Below the pieces are notes generated by a model. The model saw only the letters and a list, made by a program, of their open reading frames with translations, ran no database searches and was not told where the DNA came from. Made by a program: the position numbers and the translations under genes. Below, one piece after another: positions 33,760-45,200 of a stretch of DNA of 64,000 nt. The first letter of the stretch is position 1, and the number at the start of each line of letters is the position of its first letter. The stretch comes from Candidatus Cohnella colombiensis (lineage in GTDB: Bacteria > Bacillota > Bacilli > Paenibacillales > Paenibacillaceae): assembly GCA_029203125.1 (NCBI GenBank), contig CP119317.1, positions 2,790,001 to 2,854,000 of the forward strand, given 5' to 3'.

Positions 33760-36657
33760 ATGTTTAATGAACAATTAAGCTCATTGGAACAATGGCAACA
33801 GTATTATGGTCCTAATCTGGGTTACATCCAACAACAATATGAACTATACGCTCAAGATCCACAATCGGTGAGTGCCTCCTATCGTGATTTATTTGCGAAG
33901 TTCGGTGCGCCACCTAAATCAGAAGAGGTTGCTTCAACGACAGCAGGGGCAACGACCGGAACAGCGAAAGGAACTGGGATTCCTGACTCCAAAGTACTTA
34001 AAAAGGCGATCGCAGCGCGGAAGTTATCTATGCACACCCGCCGCTTTGGTCATCTTGCTGCAAATATTGATCCTCTCGAGCTAAATCCGAAGGCGAGTCT
34101 CAACGTGCTTGATCCACAAACCTATGGATTATCCGAGGCTGATTTGAGATTATTACCACCGGATTGCATCTGGGAAGATGCTCCTCATGCCTTTAATGAT
34201 GCGTGGGAAGCTTACTTAAAGCTGCGTGAAGTATACACCGGATCTATCGCTTATGAATTCGGCCATGTTCATAACGAAGACGAAAGAGATTGGCTGCACC
34301 TTCAAGCCGAATCGATCATTCCAAATAATAAACTGCTCGCATCTGAACGCGAAACATTGCTGCGTAAGCTACTAGAAGCAGAATTGTTTGAGGATTTCCT
34401 GCAGCGCACATTCGTAGGACAAAAACGGTTCTCTGCTGAGGGTGTTGAATCATTAGTTCCGCTTGTCGATGAAATCGTCCACGAGCTGATTAACTTCGGC
34501 AATCGCAACATCGTCATGGGAATGGCTCACCGCGGTCGCTTGAATGTTCTCGCTCACGTGCTCGGGAAGCCTTATGGCCACATTTTCTCAGAATTCCATC
34601 ACTCACCGAATAAAAATCTTATTCCGTCCGAAGGCTCCATCGGCATTAACTACGGCTGGACAGGTGATGTGAAATATCATCTTGGTGCTAATCGTTCTAT
34701 CCCAACTGGGCAAACAGCGGAGAGTCGAATTACACTAGCGAACAATCCGAGTCACTTGGAGTACGTCAATCCCGTTGTCGCTGGATTTGCTCGTGCTGCA
34801 CAGGAAAATCGCGGAAATCGCGGCTTCCCAGAACAAAATCTCGATGCTGCTGCTTCCATTATTATGCATGGAGATGCTGCTTTCTCAGGCGAAGGTATCG
34901 TTGCTGAAACCTTGAACTTCGAAAATCTGCGTGGCTACACGAACGGCGGTACGATTCACATCATCGTAAACAACCGGATCGGATTCACGACGGAAAGCTT
35001 TGACTCGCGCTCTACTCATTATGCGAGCGATTTAGCAAAAGGGTTTGAAATTCCAATTTTACACGTAAATGCAGATGATCCTGAAGCATGTATCGCAGCA
35101 GCGCGTATGGCAAGCGAGTATCGTGCTCTCTTTAAGAAGGATTTCTTGATCGATCTAATCGGCTATCGCCGTTACGGCCACAACGAAACTGACGATCCAG
35201 AAACGACACAACCATTGATTTATAAAAAGGTAAAAGCTCACTCTACGGTTAGCCGAATTTACTCAGATCGACTTGTACAATCAGGTTCACTTAGTGAGGA
35301 AGCTGCTTCGCAACTGAAGCAAGACGTTCAGCGCAAGCTTAAAGAAGCATATGATGAAGTAAAGCTGAAGCCTCCAGCAGATCCAGTGAAACACACGAAT
35401 CGTGTTGAGGATACATTGTTAAACACTGTAGAAACACGTATTAAGCTCGATACACTACGGTCAATCAATGAGGGATTGCTTCGGTATCCTGAAACCTTCA
35501 ATGTGTATCCTAAGCTTCAGCGGATTTTGGAACGACGGGCAACAGCACTTAATGACGGCGAGAAGGTTGACTGGGGACATGCTGAAACGTTAGCATTCGC
35601 CTCGATTCTCGCACAAGGTACGCCGATCCGACTTAGCGGTCAAGATGTTGAACGGGCTACATTCGCACATCGTAACCTCGTGTTGCATGATGCGATTTCT
35701 GGTGAGACATTCTGCCCTCTTCATGAGTTGCCTGAAGCGAAAGCATCTTTCGCTATTCATAACAGCCCATTATCTGAAGCTGGCGTGCTTGGCTTCGAGT
35801 ATGGCTACAATGTGTTCGCACCTGAAACCCTTAACATTTGGGAAGCTCAATATGGTGACTTCGTCAACTGCGCACAAGTGTTGATCGATCAGTTCATTTC
35901 TGCTGGTCATTCCAAGTGGACGCAACGCTCTGGTTTGGTTATGCTCCTTCCTCACGGTTATGAGGGTCAAGGACCTGAGCATTCGAGTGCACGACTTGAA
36001 CGGTTCCTACAGCTTTCGGGTGAAGAGAATTGGACTGTCGCTTACTTAAGTAGCGCAGCTCAATACTTCCACTTGCTACGTCGCCAAGCGGCGATTGCCA
36101 ATACGGAATCTGCACGTCCGCTCGTTCTAATGGCGCCAAAGAGCTTGATTCGTAATCCGCATGTCGCTTCACCAGCTTCTGCATTTACCGAAGGATCATT
36201 CCAGCCTGTGCTTGAGCAAGATGGTCTTGGACTGAAAACACAACGCGTTAATCGACTTGTTCTTTGCACAGGAAAAGTGGCCATCGATCTAGCAGATGAA
36301 ATCTCGAAGACCTCTGGCGAAGTGGAGCGCGACGAGCTTCATATTGCTCGCGTTGAACAGCTTTATCCGTTCCCTAAACAAGAGCTTGACACCATTATCA
36401 AGCGTTATCCTAAACTGACAGAAATTGTTTGGGTACAGGAAGAACCGAAAAATATGGGCGCATGGAGTTACATTGAACCACGCATTCGTGAGCTTGCACC
36501 GGAAGGTGTAGCTGTACAATACATTGGACGTCCAGACCGTTCCAGCCCTGCAAGTGGATACCAACAAGTGCATACTCTTGAACAGAACTACATTATTTCA
36601 CATGCTTTGCAAGTAAACACGCAAAATAAGCAACTGGCTTACAACTCCGGGAGGTAG
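33760..36657 (+). CDS. sucA: 2-oxoglutarate dehydrogenase E1 component
   Basis: SucA (OdhA) is the thiamine-diphosphate-dependent decarboxylase of the TCA-cycle 2-oxoglutarate dehydrogenase complex. About 965 residues, normal for Firmicutes. It shows the N-terminal E2-docking stretch (YGPNLGYIQQQYELYAQDP), GMAHRGRLNVLAH, the ThDP motif MHGDAAFSGEGIVAETLN, HIIVNNRIGFTT and the closing LVWVQEEP-type region (EIVWVQEEPKNMGAWSYIEPR). ATG 33760 follows a G-rich site; the upstream in-frame ATG 33739 has no ribosome site. It sits 5 nt ahead of sucB, making a two-gene operon. The E3 subunit gene is not here. Confidence 0.96.
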   Translation: MFNEQLSSLEQWQQYYGPNLGYIQQQYELYAQDPQSVSASYRDLFAKFGAPPKSEEVASTTAGATTGTAKGTGIPDSKVLKKAIAARKLSMHTRRFGHLAANIDPLELNPKASLNVLDPQTYGLSEADLRLLPPDCIWEDAPHAFNDAWEAYLKLREVYTGSIAYEFGHVHNEDERDWLHLQAESIIPNNKLLASERETLLRKLLEAELFEDFLQRTFVGQKRFSAEGVESLVPLVDEIVHELINFGNRNIVMGMAHRGRLNVLAHVLGKPYGHIFSEFHHSPNKNLIPSEGSIGINYGWTGDVKYHLGANRSIPTGQTAESRITLANNPSHLEYVNPVVAGFARAAQENRGNRGFPEQNLDAAASIIMHGDAAFSGEGIVAETLNFENLRGYTNGGTIHIIVNNRIGFTTESFDSRSTHYASDLAKGFEIPILHVNADDPEACIAAARMASEYRALFKKDFLIDLIGYRRYGHNETDDPETTQPLIYKKVKAHSTVSRIYSDRLVQSGSLSEEAASQLKQDVQRKLKEAYDEVKLKPPADPVKHTNRVEDTLLNTVETRIKLDTLRSINEGLLRYPETFNVYPKLQRILERRATALNDGEKVDWGHAETLAFASILAQGTPIRLSGQDVERATFAHRNLVLHDAISGETFCPLHELPEAKASFAIHNSPLSEAGVLGFEYGYNVFAPETLNIWEAQYGDFVNCAQVLIDQFISAGHSKWTQRSGLVMLLPHGYEGQGPEHSSARLERFLQLSGEENWTVAYLSSAAQYFHLLRRQAAIANTESARPLVLMAPKSLIRNPHVASPASAFTEGSFQPVLEQDGLGLKTQRVNRLVLCTGKVAIDLADEISKTSGEVERDELHIARVEQLYPFPKQELDTIIKRYPKLTEIVWVQEEPKNMGAWSYIEPRIRELAPEGVAVQYIGRPDRSSPASGYQQVHTLEQNYIISHALQVNTQNKQLAYNSGR

Positions 36658-36662
36658 CAACC

Positions 36663-37901
36663 ATGCATGACATTATTGTTCCAGCGATGGGCGAATCGAT
36701 CACGGAAGGAACGATTTCCAAATGGATCGTACAAGTAGGTGACAGCGTACAACAAGGCGACCTGCTACTTGAACTGGAAACCGATAAAGTAAACTTAGAA
36801 ATTAGCGCCGAGCAAGATGGCGTAATTGTAGAAATTCGCTCGCAAGAAGGCGACACCGTTGCCATCGGCGAAGTGGTTGGTGTAATTGGCGAAGCTGGTA
36901 AAGTCGCAGCTCCGAAGGAAGCAGCTCCTGCTACAAAGACAGCGCCAGAACCTGCACCTACGGTCGTTGTAGGAGCACCAGTTGCTACGAATGATGCAAG
37001 CACAACGCTCGCTTCTCCAGCAGCAAGAAAGCTTGCTCGTGAAAAGGGAATCGATTTGAACAACGTCGCTGCACGCGATCCGATAGGTCGCATATCTAGC
37101 AATGATGTGAAGGGTGCATCTGTTGCTTCTTCTGCTCCAGTCGCTCAACCAGCAGCATCCGTTCCAGCACAAACAAAAGCTGTAACCGGTAATCCCTTCA
37201 AACCTGAAGAGCGCAAAAAGATGTCGCGTCGTCGCTTAACGATTGCAAAGCGACTCGTTGAAGCACAGCAAACAGCTGCAATGCTTACGACTTTCAATGA
37301 AGTCGATATGACTGCGATTATGGAAATTCGCAAACGTCGCAAGCAATCCTTCTTAGAAAAACACGAGGTTGGACTAGGCTTCATGTCCTTCTTCACAAAA
37401 GCTGTTGTTGGAGCTCTTAAAGCATTCCCGCTTCTCAACGCTGAAATTAACGGCGAAGATATTATCACGAAGAAGTACTATGATATCGGAATTGCAGTTG
37501 CTGCGAAAGAAGGGCTTGTCGTTCCTGTCGTACGCGAAGCCGATCGTCTTGGATTTGCTGAAATTGAGCGTACGATTGGTGAACTCGCACTCAAAGCTCG
37601 TAATAATACACTAGAAATATCCGAGCTACAAGGCGGTACTTTCACCATTACGAATGGCGGCGTGTTCGGCTCATTATTATCTACGCCAATATTAAATGCA
37701 CCACAAGTCGGTATACTCGGTATGCATAAAATCCAGCTTCGCCCTGTCGCAATCGACCAAGAGCGTATGGAAAATCGTCCGATGATGTATATCGCCCTTT
37801 CCTATGATCACCGTATCGTCGATGGTGCAGAAGCTGTTCAATTCCTTGTGAAGATCAAGGAGATGCTCGAAGACCCAGAAACGTTGTTGCTCGAAGGTTA
37901 A
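36663..37901 (+). CDS. sucB: Dihydrolipoyllysine succinyltransferase (2-oxoglutarate dehydrogenase E2)
   Basis: The 412-residue E2 core protein has a lipoyl domain (residues 1-76, lipoyl-lysine in LETDKVNLE at about 42), an Ala/Pro-rich linker, the E3-binding domain (about 119-155; ASPAARKLAREKGIDL) and the catalytic acyltransferase domain (about 180-410) with SYDHRIVDGAEA carrying the active histidine. GGGAGG lies 8 nt before the ATG. It is cotranscribed with sucA and followed by a perfect 15-bp-stem terminator. Confidence 0.97.
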   Translation: MHDIIVPAMGESITEGTISKWIVQVGDSVQQGDLLLELETDKVNLEISAEQDGVIVEIRSQEGDTVAIGEVVGVIGEAGKVAAPKEAAPATKTAPEPAPTVVVGAPVATNDASTTLASPAARKLAREKGIDLNNVAARDPIGRISSNDVKGASVASSAPVAQPAASVPAQTKAVTGNPFKPEERKKMSRRRLTIAKRLVEAQQTAAMLTTFNEVDMTAIMEIRKRRKQSFLEKHEVGLGFMSFFTKAVVGALKAFPLLNAEINGEDIITKKYYDIGIAVAAKEGLVVPVVREADRLGFAEIERTIGELALKARNNTLEISELQGGTFTITNGGVFGSLLSTPILNAPQVGILGMHKIQLRPVAIDQERMENRPMMYIALSYDHRIVDGAEAVQFLVKIKEMLEDPETLLLEG

Positions 37902-37942
37902 TTACGACGCATAAGTTTAGAGGTATACAATTATATAGACAC

Positions 37943-37980
37943 AAAGGGAGAGCATGAATGATCATGCTCTCCCTTTATTT
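37943..37980. terminator. Perfect 15-bp-stem terminator after sucB
   Basis: AAAGGGAGAGCATGA (37943-37957) and TCATGCTCTCCCTTT (37962-37976) pair completely around a 4-nt loop. It lies between convergent sucB and the aldo/keto reductase and can serve both. Confidence 0.93.
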
Positions 37981-37999
37981 CGCTCGATTCTCGCTACTG

Positions 38000-38902
38000 T
38001 TAGCGATGACTCTCGTATCTATTCGCTAGACTTAATTGACGGATTGAATCGATCTCATCAGGTGTTAGAGGTGGTACATCGGCTGCGCGGACATTATGTA
38101 GAAGCTGCTCGCTTGAGCTTGCCCCTACAACTGCTGTTGCGACAGCTGGATGACTCAGTGTATAGCGGATGGCAAGCTGAGATAGACTTCGATCTGGTGT
38201 AACTAGAGCCTTCAGCTCAGCTCTAAGATCGAGCAACTCTTCTACACTATAATCCAAATAGTTGTTCGTAACGATGCGATCCTCAACGAGTATCCCCTTC
38301 GCTATTGGTCCTCTTGCCAGCACGCCAATGTCCCGCTCTTGCAACAAAGGGAGAACTTCTTCCTCGGCACGTCGATCCAGTATACTGATCTGGTTCATCA
38401 CACCGACAATCGATGAACGTGCAACATATTCTCTAATGACATTCGGACGAATTGAAGAAATCCCGTAATGACGTATTAGCCCCGCTTGTTTCAATTCCTC
38501 AAAAGCCTCGATCGTCTCGTCGATTGGATCATCAATCGTTCCTCCATGAAGCTGATAGAAGTCGATATAGCCGGTTTGCAGTCTACGTAGGCTTAGCTCG
38601 ACTGCTTCTTTAATATACCGTTTGGATGGATCCCACACCCAGCCTTCTTGACCAGGTATGAGCCGATTGCCTACCTTTGTCGATAGGACAATCTGATTCC
38701 GACGACCTTTGATCGCTTTGCCTACAAGTTCTTCATTACGTCCATCATCATACAAATCCGCTGTATCAAGTAAGTTAACACCATGATGAAGCGCTTCATG
38801 AATTAATGAGATCGCCTTCTGTTCCTCAGTTCCAATCGACATACAGCCTAAAGCGATCTCACTTACATTCAAATCTGAGGAACCCAATCGATTCATTTTC
38901 AT
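38000..38902 (-). CDS. Aldo/keto reductase
   Basis: The 300-residue NADPH-dependent reductase has the AKR catalytic set: LLDTADLYDDG (Asp, Tyr), LSTKVGNR (Lys) and YQLHGG (His). The barrel core is complete and ends in a helical SxxQLLHNVRAAD region. Such enzymes reduce aldehydes or sugars, or act on NADP-linked ring compounds; no specific substrate is implied. It sits close downstream of the tiny basic protein gene on the same strand. Confidence 0.92.
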   Translation of the reverse strand: MKMNRLGSSDLNVSEIALGCMSIGTEEQKAISLIHEALHHGVNLLDTADLYDDGRNEELVGKAIKGRRNQIVLSTKVGNRLIPGQEGWVWDPSKRYIKEAVELSLRRLQTGYIDFYQLHGGTIDDPIDETIEAFEELKQAGLIRHYGISSIRPNVIREYVARSSIVGVMNQISILDRRAEEEVLPLLQERDIGVLARGPIAKGILVEDRIVTNNYLDYSVEELLDLRAELKALVTPDRSLSQLAIRYTLSHPAVATAVVGASSSEQLLHNVRAADVPPLTPDEIDSIRQLSLANRYESHR

Positions 38903-38926
38903 CGTCTACGCTCTCTCCTCCGCTAC

Positions 38927-39106
38927 TTAAACACCCGTCCGCTTCTTTTGGTTGTTCGGACGCTTCTTAATTTGACTCTTCATTGCCTTTACACCTGTAT
39001 CCATCTGATCCTTTTGCGCTTTGCCAGCGCTTTGCTCCTGCTTCTTCTGTGCTAGACGCTGCTTCATCGCCTCGGCTAAGCTAATTTTTTTCGGTTCTTC
39101 ACTCAT
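38927..39106 (-). CDS. Tiny basic protein (59 residues)
   Basis: MSEEPKKISLAEAMKQRLAQ begins this Lys/Gln/Arg-rich, low-complexity protein. AGGTGA lies 8 nt before ATG 39106. No family is recognised. It is followed within 25 nt by the aldo/keto reductase gene. Conserved small basic proteins of this kind are common in Paenibacillaceae, but function is unknown. Confidence 0.6.
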   Translation of the reverse strand: MSEEPKKISLAEAMKQRLAQKKQEQSAGKAQKDQMDTGVKAMKSQIKKRPNNQKKRTGV

Positions 39107-39215
39107 CTGCTTGGTCACCTCTAATTCGTTTGTCCACTTAATGATGCTTGTTCTATTATGCCTTTGAGAATGGTAGACAATCAACTACATTAACGAAAAT
39201 AGTTCGCAAACCGCG

Positions 39216-42200
39216 TCATTGAATCCGATGCACCTGTACATATTGATACATGGAGCCTGCGATGATGATCGTTACTGTCGCTGTTTTCACTGTGCCGTTG
39301 CTGTAGGTCGCTGTAAATAAGAAACTATAACTGCCATTCTCGAGTTTAGAAAAATCAATTGTCGTATCCGCACTGCGAAGTACAGTTGACCACTGTACTT
39401 GTGTTGTATCAGTCGCACTTAGCTGCTTAGTCTCGTTACCGAACATCTTTGCTTCGACCTTGATTGCTTTCGTTGCAGATGTCCCTGTGTTCGTTGTCTC
39501 TGCTCCTAAAACAAAAGCTTCACCTGCCCAGAAGGTGCTCTCATCACGATTAACTTTATACTTTTTGTTATAGGCGATCCGATTGCTATCCCATTCCGGA
39601 GTATGCTTCACTGCTCCCCATACGCCGAGTTCATTGACAATAACAGCTTTGATAATGCTAACTTCCGTAGCTTTCCCATCACTCACAGTCATCTTCACCG
39701 TCCATGTACCGACCTGTTGCATCTTAATAGAAGGTCCTGTATTTGCATATGGATCATTCATAGTGTAGCTGTAGACAATAGAACTGCCCGTTGGTGGTAC
39801 AATCTCATATTTAACTTGGAGTATATCACGATCTGGATCATCCACCGATGTAATGAATTGTACGGTATCCCCTTCATATACAGGAGAGGGTGTCCATGTG
39901 AAATCTCCTGTTGGTGGTTGGTTAGTCTCAATATAGAAGTAACGTTTAGCACTCCAGCTGCTCCAATCGTAGCCATCGTGTACACGAACCTCAACGTACA
40001 TATTAACCTTCTCAGGGAGATCTGCACTCGCTGTCCATTTGACCGAAGCACCTGGCTTTATTGTTGAATCGAGCACCAGTATTCCATCGTATCGACTTAC
40101 TCGCACTTGATACTGCGCCTGAACGTCCGAATCCGCGTCGGTGTAGCTCCATATGAACTCCGGACGCAACACTGTGAGCTTCGTCGGACTACTACTGTTT
40201 GAACTGCCAGGCGTAGTCACTGTTGCAGTTGGTATACGATTCACAATCGTCACTTGCTTCTCGATCTGTGCAGTTGCTCCTTTCGAATCTTCAACGACCT
40301 GTCGAATCGTAAATACGCCGAGTGAATTAAACGTTTTTGTCCATGAGGTACGCACTGTGCTTTGCAGCGACTCAGCTCCACCAGTTGTTACGTTTCGGAT
40401 ATAATACTCATGCTTCAGGTTCTCACGAGCGCCATCCTCAGCATCCGATGCCGTTGAATTAATCGTTACATCCACGCCCCGATAAGTCGTGAATGGACTT
40501 GCTGTAAATCCTGGGATTGGCGGGGTATTCGGTGTAGGTATAATTCCGACAACAAGACTTTGAACCGCCCAATCGCTCCATGCACTATATTCATCTTTTA
40601 CGGCTAACCCAATTTCATAAGTCCCTAACTCTGCAGGCGTAACTAGCTTCTCGTACTTAGTCGTACCACTAGGCGTTACATAATAGAACTTCTTCTCCAT
40701 AATCCCCTTCGTTGCTTTATAGTCGATGCCAGTATCCTCTGTATCATACTTTGTCGCACTCTCGTAACGATCAGGGTCATAGCTGCTATCTGTCCACTTC
40801 ACTACGCCATCTGTAGCTTGCTTCACAGTAAAACTAGCGATCGGACGACGATGAACGATGATCATCTGTTCAAATTCGTTTGACTGCTTGCGATATTCAT
40901 CAAACGTATTGTCAGGGTACAAATATTGTGGGTGTGGATCATCTTTAGCGCTTAAAATAACCTTGTAATTCCCTACCTTATCGAAAGTCAGTTGTTCATC
41001 AGAGAACGAGTTCCCATGAAGTACGGACAGACCCTGATTGTTAATGAACTTGATCGTATGCTCTACTTTCCAGTTATACTTCCCATCTACAGGAGGATCG
41101 TTCTCTGGATCGACGAATGAGATCTCGCCATACTGAACTTCAGCTGTTGCAGTTCCGTTGTTCCAGATGGCATAGAGTGTTGACCAAGGGCTTGTCTCTG
41201 CAATCGTCTTATAGCTCAGTGGACTAAATGTAGTAAAAGCTTTATCAGAAAAATAACCGAATTTTCCAGTTGTGTAAGTCGTGTCGTTAGCTTGTAAAAT
41301 CGGTATTCCATTCAGCCACACATTCATTTGATCGCCTACATTTTTAATCCTAACTTTGTAATTTGTAAGATTGGTTAACGGGAAAGGAGCGCTTTGCAAC
41401 ACAGTCCTTGTGCCGTTTACATACTTAGCTATGGCGATTACATCCCCATCCGTTTCAAGGGAGTAGTGATTTTGTGCATCCTTCATACGGAATGAGAAGC
41501 CCATCCATTCATTGTCATAGCTAATCTTTTCTAGGTTGAAATCAAACTTAAATTCCGCACTGTCAAGACTTGCTGTAGATACAAATTGTCCGTTCGTAAA
41601 TGATTTAATCAATGGCGCTGCTGTTGAAGGTGTGCCAACGGAAATGTTCAATGTATAGTTTGTTGGAAATGTACTATAATAACCCGGATTAAAATTCGTC
41701 ATTGACACATATACGCCATCTCCAAAATACTCACCAAAAATTTGTGTTCCATGTTGATTTGGCGCACCAACGTATCCAATAGGCTGGTTAGCACTATTGT
41801 ATAGACGATTGTCTCCATTCGTGAACCCCATACCTGCTCCAGCTGGTCTTGAATCTCCACCAAAAAAGGAAGTTTTGTTGCCTTCAATGGTTGTCGTACT
41901 ATTTCTAATTGGTGATTTTGTTCCATCAAAATTAATACCGAATTGCGTAAATCCATCAAATTTTGTTCCGTAATGAAACAATGATAGATCGTCTCCATTT
42001 TTTGTGGACGGTCGTTGAACAACCTTTCCTGTATCCATGTTCATTACAACGATATCTTCCATAGTGCTGGGGATACTGTTTCCTGGTATTACATAGTCAT
42101 AAAATACCTTAGCATAAACCTGTCCTGCAAATGTGTTAATAACCAATCCCTCAAATGGGTCTTGGTAACTGAAGTTAGAAAGGAAAGTATTATTGTTTGG

Positions 42201-45200
42201 AGATGCATATATATCGGGCTTTAAATAGGTTTTCCAAACTTGTTGATAATCCGAATTATATTTTATTACGTGTAAGTCAAATTTCGTATAACTTGGATAG
42301 TCAGCTTCCATGTAATAGCCGTACTTATACATATTCCCATACACATCTAAGAAAGGATCGCTTAGTATATATCTCAACTTATCGGTTTTGACATAATTCT
42401 TAGTTAGTTGATCGTTAAGCCCTGGAGATAGATCAGTTTGAGTAGCCTTAGCTATTTTAAACTCAGGCGTAATTCTAATGTAGTCTTCACTATATTTTAA
42501 ATTAGGTGCGTGAGAAGTGTATGAGTTAAATCTTAAAACAACATTAAGTCCATCTGTATGGCTAATTCTAAAGTATTTAAAGAAATGCCTAGAAGGTGGG
42601 TCATTCGGACCTGAACTTCTAACAAAATAGTACCTTCCATAAAAATTAGGCGTACCTGAGATATTGTTTTGATTCAGAGTTTCCAAAGCTTGAGAAAGCT
42701 GATTATCATCAAACGAACTCTTTAGCTTTTCTCCAGTTAAAGCATCATATACAGCTAGTTCATAAAATAATTCATCCGCACTGATGTTGCAATTTGGAAT
42801 GTATCCTTTCCATTCTGTTATCGTATATAAATATCGATCTGCGAGCTCCCAATCCAATATGGATTGAGGGTAAAGTGTAACATCTTGATTGTAAGAACAG
42901 GAATATGTTATTTTCTTGGTTTTCATCTTTGACACATCTATCACATATTCCAATGGTGATCCTTTGCTATACTGCCAATACAAAGTCATAAAATCTACCT
43001 CTAAATTTAGAGGAGAGAGTTTCTTAGGGTTTAACGCATATATTTTTTTCTCCATTCCAACATTCCAAATATGATTTGTAAAATCGTAAAATAGCAAACC
43101 TTTAGTGCTTCTTATTTTCGGTTTCATCCAATAGAGCTCTGCACTGTATTGATGAAATTGTCTCTTTTGAGTATCTACCAATGGAATGCTTAATGTGTAA
43201 TCAACTGTAGTTGCTGACCTCCATGGAGATAGTCGATTAGATCCATATCCATTGTTAACCATTGAAAATGATTGAAAACTTTGGCTTCGAACGTTGAAAA
43301 GCGTTTGATCTGTACCATAAAAATATTGTCTTTGACCTCCAAAATTACGCCCTTCTCCAGATACGAGATTCCCATTTTTAACTCTCCAAAGACTATCCTT
43401 TTTGAATACGTTTTGCTTGCTATTGGTCACATATACTGGCCAATTTAGCATTTGAGCAGGCGTAACTATCGTATAAGGATCTATATCTGGTTGTTCGTTA
43501 TTTCCTTGCAAGGTAAAGGAAACCTCTGGAGCGTCATTAACAACATCGAGAATTAATGATGACGTAGGTTTAAGCAACGTATCATCCCACTGGCCATAAT
43601 CCTCTGTCACTTTGATATAGAATAAATACTTGCCGACTTGTGTTGGCGTGAAGGTAGCTTTAATTAGGGTACCACTTAACGTTTGCCAAGTGTCATCTGT
43701 AAATCCGTTATTGTTACTATCGTATTTGTACTTGTATTCCGCACTGACAATCTTATCTCCATCCGGACTTATCGATTGATTCAGAATATCTACTGTCACA
43801 TTGCGAATACCTACTGGCGGTACTTGAAGCTTCGCGATCGGAGGTAGATCGGGTTTGACAGTAATGTTACATAGAGCTGGAGCAAGTGATTTTAATCCCA
43901 TATTATCGTACACGTGTAAAGACACTTGAACCGTAATGTTGCTACTTGTCGTGTTCGTGTACATGGTTTGCCAGTTTGTCCATTCATCACGTGCATGATC
44001 TATTGACCTTCCAGTAACAGGACTGTAACTACCATTCGCATTAAATTGTGATAGTTCTACTGGATGCCCCGAAATAACTTCAGCAGGACAAGCAACGATC
44101 GGAACTGGATTCTTAGGAACAACCTCAATATATGTGCTTGCTGTTGCTATTGCACCCCATTCATCACGCATCGTTCCGGTTACATAGTGAAACCCTAGTT
44201 CATTCATTGTGAGGTTGTGTACGCCATCCGTAAAGGCTATCCCCCTGGAATAGAGAGACTGAATGAAGGGAGTGCCGCTTGAAGTGTCCAAGCCCTGAAA
44301 CTCCATTGCATCGCCGTCTGGATCAAATGGCGTTGGAACAGTCGGGTCATTAATGTAGATCAGATCGAGTACCGTTCCTTCTACGACCTTTGTGAGTGGT
44401 TTAGTAGGTGCACTCGAATTAACAAAACCGATTTTAAATTGTGGAGGGTCATTCGTCGGGCGACTCTTAACGGTTAGCGTCTTTGTATTGAGCCAATCCG
44501 ACTCCCCACAATTGGATGTGACGATTTTGATGGATACATTGTTGCTACCTACTCCTAACACGAATGGGTAGGTTGATTTTGCATAGCTCGATGTTGTGGA
44601 TTGACCACTAATCGCGCCTGAAATCCATGTTGCACCATTGTGATCAACCTTGAACTTATGAGAGACATAGGTGCAACTATTCATCACAAAGTTCTTCGGT
44701 TTCAACGAGAAAGAATCTCCCCAATTGATCGTAGATGGAACAATGTCAAAGTCGCCTGTGAATGATTTTAGATTTTGATAGAAGAATGAGACATATGCTG
44801 TTTTCTGTGATGTTGTTAAGGTTACACTTACAGAATTTCCAGGATTAACGGCATCAAAAAAGCCAGAATAGAATACATTCTGACCTACGGTGCTTCCGTA
44901 TGTACTTGTGTTACTTATTGAATAATTTGTTACTGGTAACGACACCGTTTGTATGTCCGTTCCCATCTGCACATAAGATCCGGTCGATGTTGTTCGCACC
45001 ATGTGGCGGATGTTGATTGTACCTTTAGGTACGTCTACATCTTCCCACTCTACATAGAGCTTTTTATCTTTATAAAGGTAGGTTTTTGCTTCTAATGAGA
45101 ATAAAAATCTTGAATAGTACCACATCTGACGTGCACCGTATCCTGTAAAATCATGATAATAACCGCGATTATAGGATTCTATATCAAATGTTTGCTCATA

